Part shown: one piece after another, positions 25,940 to 33,371 of the stretch | How positions within the stretch are numbered: position 1 is the first letter of the stretch | How the letters are laid out: each line of letters begins with the position of its first letter | Origin: JBMORL01 sp049322335 | GTDB lineage: Bacteria; Bacteroidota; Bacteroidia; Flavobacteriales_D; UBA2798 | Assembly (NCBI GenBank): GCA_049322335.1 | Contig: JBMORL010000086.1 | Coordinates: 29,659 to 93,658 of the forward strand | Length of the DNA: 64,000 bases | Direction of reading: 5' to 3' | Position numbers and translations under genes: made by a program | Notes under the pieces: generated by a model | Database searches by the model: none | Seen by the model: the letters and a program-made list of their open reading frames with translations, nothing else | What the model was told of the DNA's origin: nothing

Positions 25940-27156
25940 AAAAAAATCACATCATAGTGTATTCATTCCAGAGCCTAAGCGATCCGTTGCTGAAAGGATT
26001 GATGCTGTCGTATCTTAAAAATATTTCGACAGACAATAAATTCCATTTTCACCTCATCACCCATGAGCAAAAAATATTTGAGCTGTCTTCACCGGAAAAA
26101 GAAAATGTAAAACAACAGCTGGAAAAAGAATTTAATATCAGCTGGCATCCTATAGCCTATCACTCGGGGAAATTTCTCCTGCTTAAAAAAATATATGATT
26201 TCCTGAAAACATTTTTCATTTGCCTTAACCTGAAACGGGATTACAGAATTAAAACCATCACCGGCTTTCTTCCCATTGCCGGAGGATACAGCGCTATCCT
26301 TTCAAAATTACTCCGGATGAAACTGGTGGTGTATTGTTTTGAACCACACAGCGAATATTTAGCCGATTTCGGAACATGGAAAAGAAATTCTGTTGCTTTC
26401 AGGCTGCTTCACTTCTTTGAAAAATTCCAGGTTAAAAATGCAGATTATCTTGTGGTACCTACTTCGCACTCAAAAGCACTCGCCACATCGCTGGGAGCCA
26501 AGGGAAAATTATTTGTTTGTCCCATTTCAGTTGACACCCGGCTTTTTCGTTTTGACTCCAAAAAAAGAGAGGAATACCGCCAGCAATGGGGTGCCGGAAA
26601 CAAAACAGTAATTATCTACACCGGAAAATTCGGGGGAATATACTATAACGTTGAAGAAGTAATTTCATTTTTTAAACAACTGAATTCTGCCAGCGAAAAT
26701 TATTTCCTGTTTATCATTTCACCCGAATCAGAAAAAATTTCGGAATACCTGAAAGAAAAATTATTGCCGGTAAAAGTGATACCACCTGTAAAATACGAAG
26801 ACCTGGCAGGATACATTTCGGCTGCAGACATCGGCATGCTGGCTGTTCCTCCTTTTCCTTCGCAAAAATACCGAACACCGGTAAAAACAGGAATTTATCT
26901 TTCCTGCGGGATTCCTTACCTGGTAAACCGGGGAATTGCCGAAGACGATGAACTGGCTGAAAAGGAAAAAACAGGTGTGGTAACCGAAGATTTCAGAAAT
27001 ACGGACGCCCGGTTGCTGGACAAAAAAATTCAGCAATTGTTGTCGGAAGGTGAAGCTGTTTCTTCCCGTTGCAGAAGAATAGCCGAAAAAACCAGGGACA
27101 CTTCCATAGCCTCCGGTATTTTGAACGATATTTTCACCGATATTTATAGCCGTTAA
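25936..27156 (+). CDS. Glycosyltransferase, GT4-like
   Basis: A 406-residue GT-B-like protein starting at a TTG codon that overlaps the previous stop by four bases. The next in-frame Met is 22 codons later. The N-terminal region has HIIVYSFQSLSDPLLKGLM. The C-terminal domain begins around IIYTGKFGGIYYNVEEV, then has LAGYISAADIGMLAVPPF and KTGIYLSCGIPYLV, matching the donor-site half of GT4 enzymes in outline, though the EX7E Glu pair is not clear. One base separates its stop from the following epimerase ATG. Donor unknown. Confidence 0.75.
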   Translation: MKKNHIIVYSFQSLSDPLLKGLMLSYLKNISTDNKFHFHLITHEQKIFELSSPEKENVKQQLEKEFNISWHPIAYHSGKFLLLKKIYDFLKTFFICLNLKRDYRIKTITGFLPIAGGYSAILSKLLRMKLVVYCFEPHSEYLADFGTWKRNSVAFRLLHFFEKFQVKNADYLVVPTSHSKALATSLGAKGKLFVCPISVDTRLFRFDSKKREEYRQQWGAGNKTVIIYTGKFGGIYYNVEEVISFFKQLNSASENYFLFIISPESEKISEYLKEKLLPVKVIPPVKYEDLAGYISAADIGMLAVPPFPSQKYRTPVKTGIYLSCGIPYLVNRGIAEDDELAEKEKTGVVTEDFRNTDARLLDKKIQQLLSEGEAVSSRCRRIAEKTRDTSIASGILNDIFTDIYSR

Positions 27157-27157
27157 A

Positions 27158-28081
27158 ATGAAAATCGTAATAACGGGCGGACTGGGATTCATCGGATCCC
27201 ACATTACTGAGAAACTGGTTTCGGAAGGCCATTCTGTTTCTGTTATTTCCCTTAAAAATGAAATTCCCCCGGTTTTGTCTTCCACCAAAGGGATAATTGT
27301 TCACCAGGGCGATTATGGCGACCGTTTCCTTTTAAAAAATGTAATCAGCAAGGCCGACATCGTTATACATGCTGCCTGTACAACTGTTCCCGAAAACTCT
27401 ACCCTTAATCCCGTGTTTGATATTCAAACCAATGTCATTCCCACATTACAGTTACTGGAATCGTGCCGCGAGGAAAAAGTGAAAAAAATAATTTTTCTTT
27501 CATCTGGCGGAGTGGTTTATGGTCAGGCAAAAAATATTCCTATTACAGAAAATGAGGCTATCTCGCCTATTTCCTCCTATGGAATTTCAAAAGCCACCAT
27601 TGAAAACTATTTTCGTTTATATACACATCTTTATGGAATTGATCATTGCATTCTTCGAATTGCCAATGCTTATGGGCCGGGGCAGCTGCAGGCAAGAAAC
27701 CAGGGCGTAATCGGTGCCTGGTTGTATAAAATAAAAAATAATCTTCCTGTTGAAATATGGGGAGACGGGCAAATTGTACGTGATTATATTTTTGTTAGTG
27801 ATATTGCCCGCGCAGTTTCTATTGCCATTGAAAAAAATATCACCGGAACCTGCAACCTGGGAACAGGAAGAGGTGTATCTCTGAATGAACTGATTACAAT
27901 TATAAACACTATCCTGCATAAAAATATACAACCCGTTTACAGGGAAAAACGCGGATTTGATGTTCCTGCCAATATATTAAACGCATCAAAATTCAATTCC
28001 CTTTCCGGATGGAAACCCGGAATTTCTCTCGAAGAAGGGATAAAAATCACTTTCGCTTCGCAGAAACCGACCAGCGTGTAG
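27158..28081 (+). CDS. NAD-dependent nucleotide-sugar epimerase/dehydratase
   Basis: A 307-residue extended SDR enzyme with TGGLGFIGSHITEKL (6-20), HAACTTVPENS, FLSSGGVVYG, the catalytic SSYGISKATIE (YxxxK), NAYGPGQLQ and DGQIVRDYIFVSDIARA. It belongs near UDP-glucose 4-epimerases (GalE/WbpP-type), and the substrate may be UDP-Glc, UDP-GlcNAc or a uronic acid form. It is the last gene of the long plus-strand run. Its 3' end overlaps the convergent membrane-protein gene by 35 bases. Confidence 0.88.
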   Translation: MKIVITGGLGFIGSHITEKLVSEGHSVSVISLKNEIPPVLSSTKGIIVHQGDYGDRFLLKNVISKADIVIHAACTTVPENSTLNPVFDIQTNVIPTLQLLESCREEKVKKIIFLSSGGVVYGQAKNIPITENEAISPISSYGISKATIENYFRLYTHLYGIDHCILRIANAYGPGQLQARNQGVIGAWLYKIKNNLPVEIWGDGQIVRDYIFVSDIARAVSIAIEKNITGTCNLGTGRGVSLNELITIINTILHKNIQPVYREKRGFDVPANILNASKFNSLSGWKPGISLEEGIKITFASQKPTSV

Positions 28082-29444
28082 TCCTTTTTTGTGACACAAG
28101 AAACCCGATAATAAATAATGCGCTGATAAAAAAGGGCAATAGCGGAATCTTAAACCGGACCAGCGCCCCGAAATTGGAGGTAGATAAACCGATAATAAAA
28201 GCAAATAATATTGAAAACAAGAAACAGAAAAATATAAGCGGATTTTTTGCCGTAATCCGAAAAAATGTAAGTGGCCCTGCTCGCCAGATAATGAACAAAA
28301 GAAAAATCAGGATAAAAAAGTTTTCCAACCCCGACAATAACACCACCACCTGGTTCACTTCCCATAAAAAAGGGCGGAATAATCCCATAATTATAGCCGA
28401 AGGCGCAAGTTTCACTGCACCGCCCAATGAACCATCAAATTCTCCGATATTTGCGCCCGACCCTTCGTAATAATCCTGGATAAGGTCGTTCTTCTTATTC
28501 GCGGCATCCTTTAGTGTTTCATCAAACAATCCCGACAAACCACCTCCGCCAACAAAAAGAACTACAAGGGCGCCCAGCATTATCACAGTCAGCTGTAACC
28601 TGAGAAACATTTTGTTTTTGCCTGATTTTAGCTTGTCGTAATAGATCCACAATAACGTTCCCGGCAACAAAGCCATTAATATATAAGGTTTGATAATGTA
28701 AATAAGATATGCCGAAATAAGCATCATTGCCCGGTTACTCCACTTTTTGTTTTTTATAATAAACTCTTCATGTATGGTATACACAAATAACCCGGTAGAC
28801 ATTAACGTAAATGTATCTTTTAAAATTCCCGATCCCCAGAATATGGATGAAGGAAAAAATAAAACTGCAAATGCCAGCCGCCCGCTGATCTCGGGAAAAT
28901 AATGACTAAACATCCGAAACAGCCTCCAGACGCCAATATAGGATATCCACGAAATAATTATGGAGGAGATAAGATAGCTCTTTCCTGTAATTATAGTTAC
29001 AGGACTGATAAGCTTAATAATTATCATTGTTTTTTCATCATAATACAGATAGGTGTAGGGATAACCGGTTTGATCGGAAAAAAGTGTTCTGGCCTCTACA
29101 CTCGGAGGCCTCCAGAGCGCTTCAAAGTAAGCTTCGGGATTGCTGTGAAACAAGTTGGCAAATGCCATGGAAGATTCAAAATAGGCAACTGTATCTCCTC
29201 CTTTATAATAATAAATGTAGATCAAACAAAAGAAAATCACTCCCAGCATCCTGGCATACAAACCAAAAACATAATATTTGTATTCGCTGTGTTTTAAAAT
29301 CATTTTATTTTTTCGCCTGTAAGCAAGAATACTGAAGAAAATAAAAAAGAAAAAAACGAACAGCCACTCCCACGGATACACATGTACCCGCTGGTTCCAT
29401 TCCCAGGCCTCAATGGTGGATTCTATTTGCCAGGCTTCTTTCAA
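28047..29444 (-). CDS. Polytopic membrane protein, candidate Wzy-type polymerase
   Basis: A 465-residue protein with about 9-11 hydrophobic segments and a periplasmic-looking loop of about 60 residues (DAANKKNDLIQDYYEGSG). Notable blocks are YYYKGGDTVAYF near residue 80 and FWGSGILKDTF near 205, which I associate with uncharacterised membrane proteins at Bacteroidota polysaccharide loci. Possible roles are a Wzy-like polymerase, a GT-C enzyme or a ligase. The locus has glycosyltransferases and a flippase but no other polymerase candidate. It is convergent with and overlaps the upstream epimerase by 35 bases. A -7 element (TATATTTG, minus strand) lies 19 bases before its ATG. Confidence 0.65.
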   Translation of the reverse strand: MKEAWQIESTIEAWEWNQRVHVYPWEWLFVFFFFIFFSILAYRRKNKMILKHSEYKYYVFGLYARMLGVIFFCLIYIYYYKGGDTVAYFESSMAFANLFHSNPEAYFEALWRPPSVEARTLFSDQTGYPYTYLYYDEKTMIIIKLISPVTIITGKSYLISSIIISWISYIGVWRLFRMFSHYFPEISGRLAFAVLFFPSSIFWGSGILKDTFTLMSTGLFVYTIHEEFIIKNKKWSNRAMMLISAYLIYIIKPYILMALLPGTLLWIYYDKLKSGKNKMFLRLQLTVIMLGALVVLFVGGGGLSGLFDETLKDAANKKNDLIQDYYEGSGANIGEFDGSLGGAVKLAPSAIIMGLFRPFLWEVNQVVVLLSGLENFFILIFLLFIIWRAGPLTFFRITAKNPLIFFCFLFSILFAFIIGLSTSNFGALVRFKIPLLPFFISALFIIGFLVSQKRTTRWSVSAKRK

Positions 29445-29463
29445 TTACAACTAAGTCGGTAAT

Positions 29464-29471
29464 CAAATATA
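29464..29471 (-). promoter_or_regulatory. Candidate -7 element for the membrane protein gene
   Basis: Minus-strand TATATTTG matches TAnnTTTG and ends 19 bases before the ATG at 29444. The same 47-base gap holds a weaker plus-strand TACCTTTA (29478-29485) before the 29492 gene. Confidence 0.4.
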
Positions 29472-29491
29472 AAAATATACCTTTACATGGT

Positions 29492-30376
29492 ATGAATTAT
29501 CCCGCATACAAAAAACATATCCATTGCCTGTTGTGTGAAAAAACGCAGCTTTCAACGGTAAAAATGTTTTCGGCTTCCTTTCTCGTAAAATGCAATTCGT
29601 GCGGATTTGTATTTACCGAACGTATTCCCTCCCCCGAAGAGTTGCAGAAACACTATGCCGGTTATCTCAGCATATCACAATTATCGCCTGTTACCGCATT
29701 ACGATACAACGAATTACTCAGTGAATTTGAAAAATTCAGAAATACCAGCCGGATACTTGACGTGGGTTGTGGCAACGGATTATTCCTGGAAGTGGCAAAA
29801 AAAAGAAACTGGCAGGTATTCGGAACCGAATTCACAGAAGAAAATGTAATGCGCTGCCGCGAAAAAGGAATAACCGTATTTAAAGGCGACATCACTGAAA
29901 ATAATTTTGAAAAAGAAAGTTTTGATGTTGTGGTTTCTTTTGAAGTGCTGGAACATATCAATAATCCTGTTGCCTATGCTACATCCATACGACAGCTATT
30001 GAGAAAAGGAGGAATGTTTTATTTTACCACTCCCAATTTTAATGCATTGAATAAATATTTACTCGGAAGTAAATGGAACATTGTAGAATATCCCGAACAT
30101 CTCGGTTATTTTACCAAACGCACAGCCGTAAAACTTTTCACTTCCTGCGGATTTGAAAAAGAAAAAATAATGACTACCGGAATCAATCTGCACCGCTACC
30201 AGTCCAGCCTGCAGCAACACACCCTTCCACAGGAAAACCACGAAACGCCAGATGAACTACTGAGAAAAAAAATCGAAAGCCGTAAGCTTTTAAAATTCGC
30301 AAAATCCATCATCAACTTTTTCCTCGACAAAACTTCACTGGGCGATTCTTTGAAAGGATATTTTGTGCGTTTATGA
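29492..30376 (+). CDS. Class I methyltransferase with N-terminal zinc ribbon
   Basis: A 294-residue protein with the same plan as the methyltransferase at 24133: ribbon Cys12, Cys15, Cys34, Cys37, then the SAM motif DVGCGNGLFLE (90-100), FEVLEHINNP (motif II region) and LLRKGGMFYFTTPNF. It is a probable sugar or glycan methyltransferase; the acceptor is unknown. It is the last gene of the polysaccharide locus and is followed by an inverted repeat before convergent rlmH. Confidence 0.82.
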   Translation: MNYPAYKKHIHCLLCEKTQLSTVKMFSASFLVKCNSCGFVFTERIPSPEELQKHYAGYLSISQLSPVTALRYNELLSEFEKFRNTSRILDVGCGNGLFLEVAKKRNWQVFGTEFTEENVMRCREKGITVFKGDITENNFEKESFDVVVSFEVLEHINNPVAYATSIRQLLRKGGMFYFTTPNFNALNKYLLGSKWNIVEYPEHLGYFTKRTAVKLFTSCGFEKEKIMTTGINLHRYQSSLQQHTLPQENHETPDELLRKKIESRKLLKFAKSIINFFLDKTSLGDSLKGYFVRL

Positions 30377-30385
30377 TAGTTAAGG

Positions 30386-30477
30386 AATAGAGTTATAGTT
30401 ATTAAGGGATGGAGGGTTTCGTATTTACTCTATTTCCCTATCCCTTCAATAACTCTATCTCTCAATAACTCCATCCT
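30386..30477. repeat. Inverted repeat between methyltransferase and rlmH
   Basis: The left arm (30386-30414) with AGAGTTAT and ATTAAGGGATGGAG pairs imperfectly with the right arm (30436-30477) holding ATCCCTTCAATAACTCTAT and CTCCATCC. The parts GGATGGAG (30407-30414) and CTCCATCC (30470-30477) are exact complements. It lies between two converging genes and could end transcription from both sides or be a dispersed palindrome. Confidence 0.5.
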
Positions 30478-30489
30478 GTTTCACAAAAC

Positions 30490-30960
30490 TCAATGGTGAT
30501 ATTTCTCTCCCTTAATAATAGTCAGCGCCCGGTATAACTGTTCGGCAAAAACCAGTCTCACCAACTGATGAGAAAACGTCAGGGAAGAAAGAGCTATCTT
30601 TTCATTAGCCCTTTTATATAACGATTCATCAAATCCATAAGCTCCGCCAATCATAAAACAAACCGACTTTGGGCCACGGTTAAGCATTTTTTGCAGTTGT
30701 GCCGAAAACTCCACCGAATTGTAATTTCTTCCCTTTTCATCCAGCAAAACAAGGTAATCTCCCTCATTTATTGCTTTCAGAAGAACAGGTGCCTCCTTTT
30801 TTTTATGTTCTTCCACCGATATCCCCACCGGTATTTTAACAGCCGGCAGTTCCAGTTTTTCATAGGGAATGTATTTCACAATCCTTTTTTCAAATTCTGT
30901 AACACCCTCATCTACAAATGATTGATGGGTTTTTCCTATTGTTACTAACTTTATTTTCAT
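30490..30960 (-). CDS. rlmH: 23S rRNA pseudouridine-1915 N3-methyltransferase
   Basis: The ATG at 30960 (MKIKLVTIGKTHQSF) is the family start, giving 156 residues, the normal RlmH length. The 26 extra codons of the longer frame are upstream noise. It is a SPOUT-fold enzyme that methylates pseudouridine 1915 of 23S rRNA. The conserved end is clear: FMIGGAYGFDESLY, SLTFSHQLVRLVFAEQLYRA and IIKGEKYHH. It is divergent from the DUF4783-nadC operon. Confidence 0.95.
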   Translation of the reverse strand: MKIKLVTIGKTHQSFVDEGVTEFEKRIVKYIPYEKLELPAVKIPVGISVEEHKKKEAPVLLKAINEGDYLVLLDEKGRNYNSVEFSAQLQKMLNRGPKSVCFMIGGAYGFDESLYKRANEKIALSSLTFSHQLVRLVFAEQLYRALTIIKGEKYHH

Positions 30961-30964
30961 ATCA

Positions 30965-30994
30965 TTGGGCTCAGGCACTAAATATATAAATTTG
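30965..30994 (+). promoter_or_regulatory. Promoter of the DUF4783-nadC-yihY operon
   Basis: TTG (30965-30967), 19 bases, then TAAATTTG (30987-30994) fits the Bacteroidota TTG / TAnnTTTG promoter spacing well. Transcription would start near 31000, about 75 bases before the ATG at 31077. This is the best full promoter match in the window. Confidence 0.55.
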
Positions 30995-31076
30995 TTCGGC
31001 TGGAGCTTTAGCAATGGGTTTGAGCCCGATTTTGGCAAGGAATTTGATTTGTTAATACCAGTTAAAACGCAAAACC

Positions 31077-31460
31077 ATGAAAAAAGTAGTTTTATTCCTT
31101 CTGATGCTGGTAACTGCCGGTGCGCATGCCCAAACAGACATCACCAACCAGGTAGTAGCCGCTGTGAAAACAGGAAATGTGGAAGAGTTGAGCAAGTATT
31201 TTGCTGATAATATCGACCTGGCCGTTGGCGACACAGACGATATCGTAAGCAAAGCCCAGGCAAAGCAGATCCTGAAAAAATTCTTTGACGGCTGTGCGGC
31301 CCAGGATTTTGTGATTAAACACCAGGGGAAATCGCAGCTTGGAATTGAATACCGTATTGGAGAGTTAAAAGCTGCCTGCGGTACCTTCAGGGTAAACATC
31401 AACCTGAAACAGGTGGGCGACAGCTACCAGGTGAACCAGTTCCGTATCGAGAACCAGTAA
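31077..31460 (+). CDS. DUF4783 secreted protein
   Basis: A 127-residue protein with a signal peptide (MKKVVLFLLMLVTAGAHAQ) and a compact domain of NTF2-like appearance (EELSKYFADNIDLAVG, KQILKKFFDGC, KQVGDSYQVNQFRI). I recognise it as the DUF4783 family, which is often found just before nadC in Bacteroidota. It has two Cys residues (Cys81 and Cys102 approximately). Function is unknown; a periplasmic or surface binding role is plausible. nadC starts 31 bases after its stop. Confidence 0.85.
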   Translation: MKKVVLFLLMLVTAGAHAQTDITNQVVAAVKTGNVEELSKYFADNIDLAVGDTDDIVSKAQAKQILKKFFDGCAAQDFVIKHQGKSQLGIEYRIGELKAACGTFRVNINLKQVGDSYQVNQFRIENQ

Positions 31461-31479
31461 AATTTTCATGGGCATTGCT

Positions 31480-31487
31480 TAGCTTTG
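31480..31487 (+). promoter_or_regulatory. Candidate internal leaderless -7 element of nadC
   Basis: TAGCTTTG is followed by CTCC and then the nadC ATG. Although nadC follows DUF4783 in an operon, this layout repeats that of rdgB and galE. Confidence 0.35.
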
Positions 31488-31491
31488 CTCC

Positions 31492-32325
31492 ATGACAATT
31501 GACCAACTCGTTGAACTGGCTATTGCCGAAGACAAAGGCACTGGCGACCACACTTCACTGGCCTGCATTCCACAGGGTAAACAAAACAAAGCCCTGCTGC
31601 TGGTAAAAGAACCGGGAATTATTGCAGGATTGGATGTTGCAGTGGAAATTTTCAAAAAAATTGATTCAGGCCTAAAAACCGAATTATATAAAAAAGATGG
31701 CGATGTTGTTGTAAAAGGCGACATCGCTTTTTTTGTTGAGGGAAATGCCCACTCCATTCTTTTAGCCGAACGGCTTGTTCTGAATATCATGCAGCGCATG
31801 AGCGGAATTGCTACTATCACCAACAAAGTAGTAAAACAACTTGATGGATTAAAAACAAAAGTACTGGACACCCGAAAAACCACTCCCCTGCTCCGCGCCC
31901 TCGAAAAAAAGGCAGTGAAAATTGGTGGTGGCGAAAATCACCGGATGGGATTGTATGATATGATTCTTATAAAAGACAATCATATTGATTATGCAGGAGG
32001 AATGGCCAATGCCATTGATGCTGCCGTAAATTATCTCGAAAAAAATTCTCTTCACCTGGAAATAGAAGTAGAAACACGGTCACTGGAAGAAGTGAAAATG
32101 GTATTGGATAAAGGAAACATTCACCGTATTATGCTCGACAATTTTTCGTTTGACGATTTAAAGAAAGCCGTACAAATGATCAACGGAAAATACGAAACTG
32201 AAGCTTCGGGAGGTATAACACCGGAAAATGCACGAAGCTATGCTGAAACAGGAGTGGATTTTATTTCGTTGGGCGCGCTCACCCACTCGGTAAAAAGTAT
32301 CGACCTGAGTTTAAAAGCATGCTGA
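31492..32325 (+). CDS. nadC: Nicotinate-nucleotide pyrophosphorylase, carboxylating
   Basis: A 277-residue quinolinate phosphoribosyltransferase, which makes nicotinate mononucleotide from quinolinate and PRPP in de novo NAD synthesis. Motifs: VLDTRKTTPLLRALEKKAV with the substrate-binding Arg and Lys, GGGENHRMGLYDMILIKDNH, EIEVETRSLEE, MLDNFSFDDL and EASGGITPENAR, with the C-terminal phosphate-binding SLGALTHSV. Length is typical. It overlaps the next gene by seven bases. Confidence 0.96.
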   Translation: MTIDQLVELAIAEDKGTGDHTSLACIPQGKQNKALLLVKEPGIIAGLDVAVEIFKKIDSGLKTELYKKDGDVVVKGDIAFFVEGNAHSILLAERLVLNIMQRMSGIATITNKVVKQLDGLKTKVLDTRKTTPLLRALEKKAVKIGGGENHRMGLYDMILIKDNHIDYAGGMANAIDAAVNYLEKNSLHLEIEVETRSLEEVKMVLDKGNIHRIMLDNFSFDDLKKAVQMINGKYETEASGGITPENARSYAETGVDFISLGALTHSVKSIDLSLKAC

Positions 32326-33233
32326 AATCACTGAAGGAACAACGAAACAGGCTGCTGGAAAAAACAAAAAAAATTGTTTTGCCCGGATTCGAACGCCAGA
32401 ACCTGTATGATGTAGGAAAATTTTACCGCGAAGGCGTGAAAAATAATGCCGCTTCTACGCGTGCCGCCTCTGTTACTTTCCGTTTTTTGCTGGCTATGTT
32501 TCCTTTGGTAATTTGTATTTTTTCTGTTATTCCATTTGTTCCCATCGAAAATTTTCAATCTGATATTCTTATTTCCATACAGGAATTTTTTCCCCCGCAG
32601 GTGTTTCTTTTCTTCGAAGAATTTTTAAAAGATCTTATAGAACGCAAGCAAAGTTTCCTGTTCTCCATAGGATTTTTACTCACCATCTGGTTTGCTTCCA
32701 ATGGCGTAAACGCATTGCTTACTGCCTTTAATGAATCCTATCATATAACCGTTTACCGAAAAGGCATCAAACAAAGATTATGGTCGCTGGGTATTCTCGC
32801 CATGTTGTTTGTATTCGGTGTAATTGTAACTCTCGTAACAGGTTTCGGACAAATTATTATCGATTTCCTGTATGAAAAACAATGGATAACCGGGAGTTTT
32901 GCCTACTATTCCATTGTTGTATTTAAAAGCATCGTATCCGTTGCGTTATTTTATCTTGTTATTTCGGTTTTGTATAACGTGGGAAATCCTCAAAAAAAAG
33001 AATGGAAAATATTTTCAGCAGGCGCTACTACTGCCACTATCTGTATTCTCATTCTCAAAGAAATATTTGCTTTATATCTTACCTGGTTTGGTAATTTTAC
33101 AAAACTGTATGGCCAGCTGGGTGCAGTAATTGCTTTAATGCTTTTCCTTTACTACCTTTTCCTGTTGATTTTGGTGGGATTCGAGCTGAATGTGAGTATT
33201 GAAAAAGCAAAATACTCCGGGCAAGGCAAATAG
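32319..33233 (+). CDS. YihY/BrkB family membrane protein
   Basis: A 304-residue protein with six predicted helices and the family block ASTRAASVTFRFLLAMFPLVICIF near residue 45. The last part contains YGQLGAVIALMLFLYYLFLLILVGFELN, typical of YihY. The family has been called ribonuclease BN in error and its real role is unsettled; transport or envelope function is suspected. It is the last gene of the DUF4783-nadC operon, starting inside the nadC stop. Confidence 0.9.
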   Translation: MLKSLKEQRNRLLEKTKKIVLPGFERQNLYDVGKFYREGVKNNAASTRAASVTFRFLLAMFPLVICIFSVIPFVPIENFQSDILISIQEFFPPQVFLFFEEFLKDLIERKQSFLFSIGFLLTIWFASNGVNALLTAFNESYHITVYRKGIKQRLWSLGILAMLFVFGVIVTLVTGFGQIIIDFLYEKQWITGSFAYYSIVVFKSIVSVALFYLVISVLYNVGNPQKKEWKIFSAGATTATICILILKEIFALYLTWFGNFTKLYGQLGAVIALMLFLYYLFLLILVGFELNVSIEKAKYSGQGK

Positions 33234-33320
33234 ACTCATTCATTAAAGGCAGTGCCACATCCACAGGCGGCATGGTAAAAGGGCACATCTAAATTCATTA
33301 TTCCGTGATCAGGGAAAAAT

Positions 33321-33328
33321 TACCTTTG
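33321..33328 (+). promoter_or_regulatory. Candidate -7 element for the M1 peptidase gene
   Basis: TACCTTTG matches TAnnTTTG and is 43 bases before the ATG at 33372. No -33 TTG is evident. Confidence 0.35.
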
Positions 33329-33371
33329 CAATAGCCCTGATAATTCTTACCTTAGCCACAAAGTTTCCCCA

